NCBI GenBank assembly: GCA_905397405.1
Contig: CAJPVJ010000597.1
Span: forward strand, 1-22,500
Reading direction: 5' to 3'
DNA length: 22,500 bases
Source of the DNA: Oppiella nova
Taxonomy: Eukaryota > Arthropoda > Arachnida > Sarcoptiformes > Oppiidae
Part shown: in pieces, positions 14,673 to 22,500 of the stretch
Layout: each line of letters starts with the position of its first letter
Position numbering within the stretch: the first letter of the stretch is position 1
Notes under the pieces: generated by a model
Databases searched by the model: none
Seen by the model: only the letters and a program-made list of their open reading frames with translations
Told to the model about the DNA's origin: nothing
Position numbers and translations under genes: made by a program

Positions 14673-15497
14673 ATGGCTGTATTGACTGTAGAACATGTAC
14701 AAGCACAGTATCCGGGTGCTGAACAACCGGTACTGAAAGATGTTTCATTTCAGCTGGGCTCTGAGCAACTGATGGTTGCATTAGGTGCTTCAGGCAGTGG
14801 TAAAACAACCTTATTAAATCTGATTGCTGGATTTACTCAGCCACAAGCTGGCACTTTAAAACTGGATGGTGAAGCAATCGTTGCACCTAGCCGAGACCGT
14901 GGTGTGGTGTTCCAAGATGATGTTTTATTGCCTTGGCAAAATGTAGAAGACAATATTGCTTTTGGTTTAGAGCTTGCAGGGGTTGATAAAAAAACACGTC
15001 AAACCCGTGCACAAGCATTACTTAAATTGGTGAATTTAGAAGGCTTTGGTCAACGCCATATCTGGGAACTTTCAGGCGGGCAGCGTCAACGGGTCGGTTT
15101 AGCACGTGCTTTGGCTTCTGACCCTAAAATATTATTGATGGATGAGCCTTTTGGTGCTTTGGATGCGTTTATTCGTGAACAAATGCAGTGCTTATTATTA
15201 GATGTTTGGAAGAGTACGTCCAAACCTACTTTCTTAATTACCCATGACATTGAAGAAGCTGTTTTTCTGGCAACAGATCTGATTATTCTTGCACCAAATC
15301 CTGGGCGAATTGTGGAAAAGCTGGAGTTGGATTTTGCTAAACGCTATGCCAATGGCGAGCCAGCACGAAGTATTAAATCAGATCCCAAGTTTATTGAAAT
15401 GCGAGAGCATGTGTTGAGTTGTGTATTCATTCAAAATAATCAGGATCAATACCATGTTGCTCAGAGCGACCAAGCTCAAGTGGAAAAGGTGGAGTAA
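14673..15497 (+). CDS. tauB: Taurine ABC transporter ATP-binding protein TauB
   Basis: The 274-residue ATPase drives taurine uptake at the inner membrane. Walker A is GASGSGKTTL (Lys44), the signature is LSGGQRQRVGLARALA, Walker B is ILLMDEPFGALDA, and the H-loop is LITHDIEEAVF. Its length, slightly above the 255 residues of E. coli TauB, is due to an extra C-terminal tail. The stop codon shares one base with the tauC start (TAATG), so translation is coupled. Confidence 0.95.
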   Translation: MAVLTVEHVQAQYPGAEQPVLKDVSFQLGSEQLMVALGASGSGKTTLLNLIAGFTQPQAGTLKLDGEAIVAPSRDRGVVFQDDVLLPWQNVEDNIAFGLELAGVDKKTRQTRAQALLKLVNLEGFGQRHIWELSGGQRQRVGLARALASDPKILLMDEPFGALDAFIREQMQCLLLDVWKSTSKPTFLITHDIEEAVFLATDLIILAPNPGRIVEKLELDFAKRYANGEPARSIKSDPKFIEMREHVLSCVFIQNNQDQYHVAQSDQAQVEKVE

Positions 15498-16339
15498 TGA
15501 CAGCACAATTAGACCCTAAATTGATCCCTCGTACAGTTGAATCTCAGACTGTGGCGGTGAAGGTTCCACGTGAAGTCAATATTACTTTGATCAGTAGTAT
15601 CACGATCATTACTTTGATTGCAATTTGGTGGCTGGTCACCACTTTAGGCTGGATTGATGCTTTATTCTTACCATCACCAACCGCCGTGTTGCAGCGTTTC
15701 AATGATTTGTTCAGCAATGGCTATATGAGTATTAGCTTGTGGAGTCATATTGGCGCAAGTTTGGGTCGTATCGGCACGGCGTTGATTGCTGCGGTTATCA
15801 CTGCGATTCCAGTGGGGATTGCGATTGGTCGCAATAAAATTGTGCGGGGTATTTTAGATCCCATCATTGAGTTTTATCGTCCGATTCCACCACTGGCGTA
15901 TTTACCTTTGATTGTAATTTGGTGTGGTATTGGTGAATTGTCCAAGGTACTACTGATTTATCTGGCAATTTTTGCACCGATTGTTATCGCAACAGCAACC
16001 GGTGTCCGTTCAGTCGACCAAGCCAAAATTCGTGCTGCACAGTCTTTGGGTGCAAGCCCAATGCAAATTATTAAACATGTGGTTTTACCAAGTTCTTTAC
16101 CGAGCATTTTAACCGGTATCCGTATTGGTCTTGGGGTGGGATGGTCGACTTTGGTGGCAGCAGAGTTGGTTGGCGCCTCAGAAGGTTTAGGCTTTATGGT
16201 GCAATCATCTTCACAGCTTTTGGCTACGGATGTTGTGATTGTCGGGATTTTAATTATCGCTGTGATTGCCTTTATTCTGGAAATTGGTTTACGTCGTTTG
16301 CAAAAGAAATTAGTCCCTTGGGATAAGCAATCTCAGTAA
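15497..16339 (+). CDS. tauC: Taurine ABC transporter permease TauC
   Basis: The 280-residue permease has about six membrane segments, starting with residues about 30-52 (SIITIITLIAIWWLVTTLGW-like). The EAA loop that contacts TauB is visible as RAAQSLGASPMQIIKHVVLP around residue 180. It forms the channel of the TauABC importer. Its first base overlaps the tauB stop. After it, 101 bases without a terminator separate it from tauD. Confidence 0.95.
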   Translation: MTAQLDPKLIPRTVESQTVAVKVPREVNITLISSITIITLIAIWWLVTTLGWIDALFLPSPTAVLQRFNDLFSNGYMSISLWSHIGASLGRIGTALIAAVITAIPVGIAIGRNKIVRGILDPIIEFYRPIPPLAYLPLIVIWCGIGELSKVLLIYLAIFAPIVIATATGVRSVDQAKIRAAQSLGASPMQIIKHVVLPSSLPSILTGIRIGLGVGWSTLVAAELVGASEGLGFMVQSSSQLLATDVVIVGILIIAVIAFILEIGLRRLQKKLVPWDKQSQ

Positions 16340-16440
16340 GTTATTTTTCGCTACATTTTTCGATAGCATATCGCCATATTTAGTTTTAACGTTTTAATGA
16401 TGCATTGCCTTTAATACATCGTGAGATGATCGAGGAAGAA

Positions 16441-17304
16441 ATGAACGCTGTTGTTTCAAATATTTTTAAAGTTACCCCATTAAATCCAACGATTGGTGCG
16501 CTGATTGAAGGTGTGAATTTCAATCAGCCTTTAACACCTGAACAAAAGGCTTTGATTGAAGCAGCTTTATTGAAACATCAGGTGATCTTTTTCAGAAATC
16601 AGCCGATGACTGCACAGCAACATGCAGCTTTGGCGCGTCAATTTGGTCAGTTACACATCCACCCAATTTACCCCAATATTCCAGAACAACCAGAAATCAT
16701 GGTTTTAGATACGGAATTTAATGATTTACGGGATAATGCACTGTGGCATACCGATGTGACTTTTCTTGAAACACCAGCAATGGGCGCAATTTTAAGTGCA
16801 AAAAAAGTCCCTGCATGGGGTGGAGATACGCTTTGGTCAAGTGGAACAGCGGCGTTTGAAGCATTATCCAAACCGATGCAAGCGATGTTGTCTGGTTTAA
16901 CTGCAACACATGATATTGCGCGTTCATTTCCAGTAGATCGTTTTGGTGGTGATCCTGCTGAATTAGAAAAGCTAGAACAGGCTAAGAAAAAACATCCTCC
17001 GATTAGCCATCCTGTGATTCGTACTCATCCTGTCACAGGTCGTAAAGCTTTATTTGTGAGTGAGGGTTTTACCACACGAATTAATGAACTCGAAGCCAAA
17101 GAAAGCGATGCTGTCTTGAAAATGTTGTTTGAACATATTCAGAAACCAGAGTTTGTAGTGCGTTGGTCATGGCAGGCCAATGATGTGGCATTTTGGGATA
17201 ATCGTTGTACCTTCCACTATGCTGTTGATGATTACCGTCCTCAGCACCGTGTTATGAATCGAGCCACTTTGATGGGTGATAAACCTTTTTATCAAGCAGA
17301 TTAA
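16441..17304 (+). CDS. tauD: Taurine dioxygenase TauD (Fe(II)/2-oxoglutarate-dependent)
   Basis: This 287-residue cytosolic enzyme converts taurine, 2-oxoglutarate and O2 to sulfite, aminoacetaldehyde and succinate, freeing sulfur for biosynthesis. The iron site is complete: WHTDVTF gives His103 and Asp105, FHY gives His259, and the 2-oxoglutarate arginine is Arg274 in [12 protein letters not shown]. These correspond to His99, Asp101, His255 and Arg270 of E. coli TauD with a constant offset of four. ATG 16441 is preferred, with GAGGA four bases upstream; in-frame starts at 16405 (TTG) and 16426 (ATG) would extend it. It is the last gene of tauABCD, followed by a terminator. Confidence 0.95.
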   Translation: MNAVVSNIFKVTPLNPTIGALIEGVNFNQPLTPEQKALIEAALLKHQVIFFRNQPMTAQQHAALARQFGQLHIHPIYPNIPEQPEIMVLDTEFNDLRDNALWHTDVTFLETPAMGAILSAKKVPAWGGDTLWSSGTAAFEALSKPMQAMLSGLTATHDIARSFPVDRFGGDPAELEKLEQAKKKHPPISHPVIRTHPVTGRKALFVSEGFTTRINELEAKESDAVLKMLFEHIQKPEFVVRWSWQANDVAFWDNRCTFHYAVDDYRPQHRVMNRATLMGDKPFYQAD

Positions 17305-17320
17305 GGTTTAACTTGTTATA

Positions 17321-17348
17321 AAAACCAATCAAATTTGATTGGTTTTTT
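17321..17348 (+). terminator. Terminator of the tau operon
   Basis: AAAACCAATCAAA pairs with TTTGATTGGTTTT (17321-17346) as a near-perfect palindrome, then T. Confidence 0.85.
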
Positions 17349-17602
17349 ATTTTTGAAACAACTGAATTTGAATACAACTTTTTGAAACTTCAATATTTAA
17401 AAAATACATTAAAGAAAAAATCATAAAATGAGCTGTTGGTAAAAGTATCGGTATGCTGTGTTTGTCGGTGTTCACAAAACAATTTGAATATTCAAGCTCT
17501 GATGAAACCTTGTTGCTGAGCAATAATGTTTAATTATTCATCAAAATTAAACAAATGATCAACATACTAGGCCATAAATATTTATTGCTTGTTGGAAATA
17601 TC

Positions 17603-19504
17603 ATGTTGATTAATAATAAAAAGCAAATCATTTTGCTGAGTGTACTGTCTACGCTGTTGGTTGCTTGTAATGATGATAATGATCATTCAAATACTGAAAA
17701 ACCAGTAGAGGCAAAAGCTTTAGAACTGAATATCTTGCATATTAATGACCATCATTCACATTTAGATGAAGAAAGCATTAAATTTAAAAGCAATGTGGGG
17801 ACAGGGGATGAAGAGTTTAGTGTTGCAAGTGGTGGATTTGCACGTGTTGCAAGCTTAATTAACCAACTTGCAGTAGAAAAGAAAAATGCTTTAAAAATAC
17901 ATGCTGGTGATGCGATCACTGGCGATTTGTACTATAACTTAACGGATGGTAAAGCAGACGCAGATGCAATGAACACCGTTTGTTTTGATACATTTACGCC
18001 TGGTAACCATGAGTTTGATTCTAAAGATGATGGATTAAAGAAATTTATTGGTTTCTTGGATCAAAGTTCTTGTAAAGACAAAACCCAAATTTTAACGGCC
18101 AATGTCAGTTTTGGTGCATCATCACCACTGTATAAAACCAACCGTATTTTGAAGTCACAAGTGTTTGAAAAAGAGGGGGTGAAATTTGCAATCATTGGTT
18201 TAACGGTTGCCAAGAAAACCAAAAACTCTTCGCAACCGAATGCTGATACATTATTTGCAGATGAAATTGAAACAGCGCAAAAAGAAATTAATCAATATAA
18301 AGCGCAAGGCATTAAAAATATTATTCTTCAAACCCATGTGGGATACGACTTAGACCAACAGTTGGCAAAATCACTTACCGATGTTGATGTGATTATTGGG
18401 GGTGATTCACATACATTATTGGGCCCTGACAGTCTTAAAAAATATGGCATGACACCAGAAGGTGCTTATCCAACACAGCTGAGAAACAAAGATGGTCAAT
18501 TGGTCTGCGTTGCGCAAGCTTGGCAATACAGTTATATCGTGGGTGATTTAAATGTGAAGTTTGACAAGAACGGGAATGTCGAAAGCTGTAGTGGGACACC
18601 ACATGTACTTATTGGCAATAACTTTACCCGTACCGCCAAAGACGCAAAAGCAGTCACCGAAACAGAAAAACAAGCAATACTGACGCAATTTAAAACAGAT
18701 CAGGTTCCATTTACTGTTGTAGCACCTCTACAAAAGACCTTGGATGTTTTAAAACCGTATCAGGAACAAAAGAAAAAATTTGCTCAGGAAATCGTAGGTC
18801 AAGCCACAGATAATCTCTGTTCACGTCGAGTTCCTGGTACACAACGTGATGTAAATCGTTCAACACTCGGCGATATCTGTAATAAGAATACCCATGTCGA
18901 TCAACATGGTGGAGATATTCAACAAATTATTGCTGAAGCGTTTTTACAACAAGGAAAGACCTTCTTTGGCGCTGATATCTCATTCCAAAATGGTGGTGGT
19001 GTCCGTGAAGATGTTGCTTTAGGGGATGTGACAGTTGGTAAAATTTATAATGTCTTACCGTTCAAGAATACATTGTTGCGTTTAGATTTGACGGGTGCTG
19101 AAGTTAAAGCCACCTTAGAAGATGCAATAGATGGTGTGATTGCCCAGAATAATACGGGTAGCTACCCATATACTGGTGGTATGCGTTGGAATGTTGACTT
19201 TACCAAAGACAAAGGCCAGCGTCTTAACCAAATACAAGTACGTAATGCATCTGGGCAATATGAAAATCTTGATCTCAATAAGACTTACAAAGCGATCACG
19301 ATTGATTTTCTTGCCAATGGTGGTGACTACTATACCACCTTGAAAACCATTACTGGTGAGCGCCGTGTGAATGTTGGCTTAGACTATGCGGAGGCTTTCC
19401 TTAAATATGCCCAAGGTTTGGCTGGTCAGACAGGTCAAAAGAAAATTAATAAATTAGCAACGGCTGAATACAGTACCCAGCTATTTATCGATAAAGCAAA
19501 ATAA
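17603..19504 (+). CDS. 5'-nucleotidase / UshA-family metallophosphatase, lipoprotein
   Basis: The 633-residue protein hydrolyses nucleotide 5'-phosphates or related diphosphates at the cell envelope. Its lipobox LLVAC places the lipidated Cys at residue 22. The metallophosphatase domain shows NDHHSHLDE (Asp49, His51), HAGDAITGD, TPGNHEFDS (His136) and IIGGDSHTLL; the 5_nucleotid_C domain shows FQNGGGVREDVALGDVTVGK, with TGGMRWNVDFTK and FLANGGDYYTTL forming the nucleotide pocket. ATG 17603 gives a normal lipoprotein signal; an upstream in-frame ATG at 17555 would add 16 residues and has no better site. It stands alone between terminators. UshA-type activity is inferred; a broader phosphatase role is possible. 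Confidence 0.9.
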   Translation: MLINNKKQIILLSVLSTLLVACNDDNDHSNTEKPVEAKALELNILHINDHHSHLDEESIKFKSNVGTGDEEFSVASGGFARVASLINQLAVEKKNALKIHAGDAITGDLYYNLTDGKADADAMNTVCFDTFTPGNHEFDSKDDGLKKFIGFLDQSSCKDKTQILTANVSFGASSPLYKTNRILKSQVFEKEGVKFAIIGLTVAKKTKNSSQPNADTLFADEIETAQKEINQYKAQGIKNIILQTHVGYDLDQQLAKSLTDVDVIIGGDSHTLLGPDSLKKYGMTPEGAYPTQLRNKDGQLVCVAQAWQYSYIVGDLNVKFDKNGNVESCSGTPHVLIGNNFTRTAKDAKAVTETEKQAILTQFKTDQVPFTVVAPLQKTLDVLKPYQEQKKKFAQEIVGQATDNLCSRRVPGTQRDVNRSTLGDICNKNTHVDQHGGDIQQIIAEAFLQQGKTFFGADISFQNGGGVREDVALGDVTVGKIYNVLPFKNTLLRLDLTGAEVKATLEDAIDGVIAQNNTGSYPYTGGMRWNVDFTKDKGQRLNQIQVRNASGQYENLDLNKTYKAITIDFLANGGDYYTTLKTITGERRVNVGLDYAEAFLKYAQGLAGQTGQKKINKLATAEYSTQLFIDKAK

Positions 19505-19520
19505 ACTGAAACAGACAATC

Positions 19521-19546
19521 AAAATCCCGCTTCGGCGGGATTTTTT
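19521..19546 (+). terminator. Terminator of the 5'-nucleotidase gene
   Basis: AAAATCCCGC (19521-19530) pairs with GCGGGATTTT (19535-19544) around a TTCG tetraloop, and T follows. Confidence 0.95.
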
Positions 19547-20039
19547 CGTTGGTTCATTGATGAAAACTGACAAAATCCTATGTTGGTGATGAATAAATAA
19601 TTGCAAAAATCCATGCTTAACTTTAAAATAAGCCAAAATTTAGCCACGATGGCTTAAATAATCACAATGACAAAGCTAATTTTCTTTTCACTTGCCTCTA
19701 TTTGATCTTGTAACGTTGCCTTTTTGACAAGATTGTTTACAACCACTGACTGGTTGCAGGATAACCATAATATCTTGATTGAACCCATCATTTTAAGCAG
19801 GGTGCTTAAAATGTGATTTGAATCAGCTGTTAAATTCAATATTCGGGAGAAAAATCATGTTGTTTAACGTATTTCTCATTTTGGGCTTTGAATAGACCCT
19901 ATACATTTTTAATCGTTTAAATTAAACGAAAACAAACCTTATTTTAAAGAATATACATGTTCTGAGGGATGACTTTGCTTGCAGAAAATGCAAATTGAAA
20001 AAAGTTTAGCCTTAGTCATGAAAAGAAAAAAGTGAATAT
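19547..20039. other. Structured intergenic region before the AAA+ gene
   Basis: This 493-bp stretch without an annotated gene holds three successive inverted repeats: ATCTTGT/ACAAGAT (19705-19711, 19727-19733), CAACCA/TGGTTG (19740-19745, 19751-19756) and an 11-bp perfect stem CATTTTAAGCA/TGCTTAAAATG with loop GGG (19789-19813). A weaker AAGCCA/TGGCTT pair lies at 19630-19655. A micro-ORF with a good ribosome binding site follows at 19857. A second tiny ORF (19988-20035, 15 codons) ends four bases before the AAA+ start. The hairpins have no T run, so they are not ordinary terminators. Confidence 0.5.
19857..19895 (+). CDS. Possible 12-residue micro-ORF (leader peptide candidate)
   Basis: ATG 19857 opens MLFNVFLILGFE and stops at TAG 19893. 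A clear ribosome binding sequence CGGGAGA lies about eight bases upstream (19844-19850). The peptide is hydrophobic. It may be a leader peptide, a small membrane peptide, or chance. Confidence 0.3.
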   Translation: MLFNVFLILGFE

Positions 20040-22163
20040 ATGAACGAATATATTAATCAACCTTTTGCACAAAATATGCATCAGGTTGACGTAGCGGATT
20101 TTGCTGAAATTTCTCCGATTGTAAAACTTTGGGCTTTTCGATTTTTGGTCGAGTTAGGCGGTGCAAAAGAATTTATTTCTGATCATTGCTTTAGTCATCA
20201 ATGGATTGCAAAAAAGTTAGGTTTTTCTGAAGCATTACTTGCAGATAAGTTCGATGAGCAAGCTGCTTATCAGGAACTCAACCATTTGCATAAAAATAGC
20301 CAACAGCAAAATTTATTAGATAATTTTCAGTTCAATGCTGAGTTGCAATATAACCTAAAGTTAATACAGCAATTACTGGATTTAAATGCTGTTGAAAGCA
20401 CGCTTTTAGGCTTTATCGTGATGTTAAACAGTGAACAACTTTTAGATGATATTGCGGATACCATCGGTGAATTGACTGCGTCTAAAACCATACGTGCTTT
20501 GGCTGTAGTTTTAGATTTGCCTTATGAAGCAATTCGTCAGGCTTTGTCTGTACAAGGGCGTTTACATCGCAGTGGCTTAATCAGTGTTCAACAACACTAT
20601 CGTAATTATTTACGTGGCAAATTGAATCTGGTGTCAAACCAATTGGCCGATAAGTTATTGGTGAAAACCAATGATGTGATGGATCTGTTTGTTGGAACCA
20701 TTAATAAAAGTCAGCCTGCTGAATTAACCTTACTGGATTATCCTCATTTACACACTGAATTGACTTTACTCCTAGCTTACTTAAAGCAAGTCAAAATGAG
20801 TAAGCAACAGGGGGTAAATATCTTCCTTTATGGCAGTTCAGGTACAGGAAAGACACAACTGTGTAAGAGCCTTGCAGATGAAATGTCGGTGCAACTTTTT
20901 GAAATCTCCTGTGAAGATGAAGATGGTGATGCAATTTCAGCCACAGGGCGTTTATGTGCGTATCGTGCAGCGCAGTGCATTTTCGACAGTCAATCTGCTT
21001 TATTGATGTTTGATGAAGTTGAGGATGTGTTTAATGACACCGAAAATGGTGTGGGGATGAAAAGCACTGCGCAAAGTCGTAAGGCTTGGGTCAATCGTAT
21101 TTTAGAGCAAAATCGTACACCAACGATTTGGGTGTCTAATTCCGATCAGCTTGATCCTGCGTTTATACGCCGTTTTGATATGGTGCTTGAAATTAAAGTG
21201 CCACCTAAAAAACAACGTAGAAGCTTTATCGAACAACATTGTGGTCAAGAACTTAATCCTTTGTATCAGGAAGCCTTGGCCAATGTTGAGCAATTATCTC
21301 CAGCAATTTTACGCCGTAGTTATCGTGTTGCCAAAGCGGCTCAAATGCACAATGAGCATTTAGTGGTACAGGAAAGCATGACCAAATTGGTTTCCAATAC
21401 CTTAAAAGCACAGGGTCATCAAGGCATTAAATTGCAAGATAGTAATGCTTTGCCCAAGTTCTATGATTTGAACTATATCAACTGTAAGGTGAATCTTGCG
21501 GAGATCGCATCAGGTATCCAGCAACATGGTTTTGGCCGGTTATGTCTATACGGAGCATCAGGAACAGGTAAAACTGCATTTGCACGATGGTTATCTGAAA
21601 CCATCAATCGACCTTTACTGATTAAGCGTGGTTCAGACTTAATTTCTGCTTGGGTCGGTGAAACAGAACAGAACCTTGCTAAAGCGTTTCATGAAGCCGA
21701 AGACTTACAGGCAATTTTATTGCTGGATGAAGTAGATGGTTTATTACAAGATCGCCGCCAAGCAACCCGCTCTTGGGAAGTTTCTCAGGTAAATGAGTTT
21801 TTGGTTCAAATGGAAAGCTTTAATGGCATCGTGGTGGCGACAACCAATTGCTTTGATGAACTTGATCAAGCTGCATTACGCCGTTTCGATTTTAAAATGC
21901 ATTTTGATTTTCTAAATTATGCACAGCGTTTGGCTTTACTGGAAAATGTCTGCACACAACTCAAACTTGTTGTTCATGAAGCCGATATAAAAGTAAAGCT
22001 GCAATCTTTAGATCGTTTAAGTGCTGGAGACTTTGCGGTGATTGTACGACAGTCCTGTTTTCATCCTTTTGAAAATGTGGATTCTATTCTGCAGCATTTA
22101 ACAGATGAAATGACTGCAAAATATAAAAGTGCACAAAGTATAGGATTTACCGCATCAAATTGA
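20040..22163 (+). CDS. Tandem AAA+ ATPase of unknown function
   Basis: The 707-residue cytosolic protein has an uncharacterised N-terminal part (about residues 1-235) and two AAA+ modules. Module 1: Walker A GSSGTGKT (Lys271), Walker B LLMFDEVED (Asp325, Glu326), sensor region WVSNSDQ, and an RRFD arginine finger. Module 2: Walker A GASGTGKT (Lys511), Walker B ILLLDEVDG (Asp563, Glu564), VVATTNCFDELD, and again RRFD. Both modules keep the residues needed for ATP hydrolysis, and the second has the VCP/Cdc48/katanin-like look, so it may remodel or unfold proteins or complexes. No protease or partner gene is next to it. The ribosome binding site before ATG 20040 is weak. No terminator is visible after the stop. 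Its substrate is unknown. Confidence 0.85.
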   Translation: MNEYINQPFAQNMHQVDVADFAEISPIVKLWAFRFLVELGGAKEFISDHCFSHQWIAKKLGFSEALLADKFDEQAAYQELNHLHKNSQQQNLLDNFQFNAELQYNLKLIQQLLDLNAVESTLLGFIVMLNSEQLLDDIADTIGELTASKTIRALAVVLDLPYEAIRQALSVQGRLHRSGLISVQQHYRNYLRGKLNLVSNQLADKLLVKTNDVMDLFVGTINKSQPAELTLLDYPHLHTELTLLLAYLKQVKMSKQQGVNIFLYGSSGTGKTQLCKSLADEMSVQLFEISCEDEDGDAISATGRLCAYRAAQCIFDSQSALLMFDEVEDVFNDTENGVGMKSTAQSRKAWVNRILEQNRTPTIWVSNSDQLDPAFIRRFDMVLEIKVPPKKQRRSFIEQHCGQELNPLYQEALANVEQLSPAILRRSYRVAKAAQMHNEHLVVQESMTKLVSNTLKAQGHQGIKLQDSNALPKFYDLNYINCKVNLAEIASGIQQHGFGRLCLYGASGTGKTAFARWLSETINRPLLIKRGSDLISAWVGETEQNLAKAFHEAEDLQAILLLDEVDGLLQDRRQATRSWEVSQVNEFLVQMESFNGIVVATTNCFDELDQAALRRFDFKMHFDFLNYAQRLALLENVCTQLKLVVHEADIKVKLQSLDRLSAGDFAVIVRQSCFHPFENVDSILQHLTDEMTAKYKSAQSIGFTASN

Positions 22164-22500
22164 TGTGGTTTTTCTTTTTGAATCCTGATTCAGTTGAATA
22201 ATGCTCAGATTTTGTGATTTGAGGGTGGAAAACAAAGCATAAAAATAACTTTAATATGAAAAAAATAATGAAAAATGCTTAAAAAATAGATAAAAAGCAT
22301 AAAAAAACACTGATTTTGAGGAAAAAACGCACATCCGATAAGAAAGTTTAAAAAAAAGGGTTGTGTTGGGTAAGGAATGCTGTAGAATGCACATCCATCG
22401 GCGGTGATGTTAAATAAAACTTCTGATAAATCAGGCACTTGATTAAGTTGTTAAGATTTCGAATTGAGATTTTAAGATGAGGTTGGAGTTGGGTTTGTTA
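22164..22500. other. A-rich intergenic region leading into a stable-RNA-type promoter
   Basis: No gene is supported here. The stretch 22230-22360 is rich in A tracts, with AAAGCATAAAAA near 22236 and 22295, and an ATGCTT/AAGCAT inverted repeat (22275-22300). The octamer GCACATCC occurs twice, 60 bases apart (22329-22336 and 22389-22396). The rest resembles a transcribed leader that runs off the window. Confidence 0.5.
22361..22388 (+). promoter_or_regulatory. Strong promoter, probably of an rRNA or tRNA operon outside the window
   Basis: TTGTGT (22361-22366) and TAGAAT (22383-22388) are separated by 16 bases, preceded by an A-tract that resembles an UP element, and followed by a C/G-containing discriminator (GCACATCC), as in growth-rate-controlled rRNA promoters. 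No ORF follows within 112 bases. The identity of the RNA is inferred. Confidence 0.5.

Noticed and set aside
19654-19839. 61-codon minus-strand ORF in the region before the AAA+ gene
   Set aside because: It crosses the inverted repeats, has no ribosome binding site that I can see and no recognisable sequence.
19988-20035. 15-codon ORF just upstream of the AAA+ start
   Set aside because: No clear ribosome binding site; a basic, Lys-rich peptide from A-rich DNA is likely by chance. Mentioned under the intergenic entry only.
22205-22438. 77-codon minus-strand ORF, rich in Phe
   Set aside because: It is the reverse of A-rich promoter DNA, which gives Phe codons by composition, and it covers the promoter elements.

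Overview
The window reads as chromosomal DNA of an Acinetobacter-type gammaproteobacterium (Moraxellaceae). It is AT-rich. DnaK, GrpE, the tau operon and the MltB-like enzyme all look like that group, and nearly every gene is chromosomal housekeeping or lineage-specific. I saw no integrase, transposase, prophage gene, CRISPR array, tRNA or complete rRNA. Genus assignment is by recognition of the proteins, not by a search.

Layout. (1) 1-860: the 3' end of purK and its terminator, then about 500 bp of non-coding DNA packed with a 12-bp palindrome (TTTRAATTYAAA, ten exact and three near copies). The same stretch holds four DnaA-box sequences (three perfect), with further boxes at its right edge. 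It looks like an origin-like or DnaA-binding locus. (2) 857-4318: a secreted MltB-family lytic transglycosylase and a large uncharacterised protein with a TerD-like C-terminal part. (3) 4427-8367: mostly minus-strand genes: a small acidic protein, a membrane-anchored matrixin-type zinc protease with a coiled coil, three small membrane proteins, an ABM-fold monooxygenase and a MerR-type regulator. (4) 8466-11115: dnaK and grpE on the minus strand, each with its own sigma-32-like promoter, dnaK also with a structured 5' leader. (5) 11149-11940: a gene-free region with a candidate small RNA (promoter plus strong terminator) and a terminator-like hairpin just ahead of a small Ser/Thr/Gln-rich lipoprotein gene. 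(6) 12284-17304: a solute-binding protein (DUF6091-like), divergent from a complete tauABCD operon for taurine import and desulfonation. (7) 17603-19504: a lipoprotein 5'-nucleotidase. (8) 19547-22500: a structured intergenic region with a micro-ORF, a tandem AAA+ ATPase, and at the right edge a strong promoter that resembles a stable-RNA (rRNA or tRNA) promoter.

Functional themes. TauABC imports taurine, and TauD releases sulfite from it by an Fe(II)/2-oxoglutarate reaction, giving sulfur when sulfate is scarce. GrpE is the nucleotide exchange factor of DnaK, and both genes appear to be heat-shock controlled; dnaJ is not in the window. The transglycosylase, matrixin, lipoprotein and 5'-nucleotidase all act in the envelope or periplasm.

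The most striking unexplained item is the DnaA-box and palindrome cluster at 351-855. Next come the candidate small RNA at 11546-11628, the structured region before the AAA+ gene, and the double-AAA+ protein itself.
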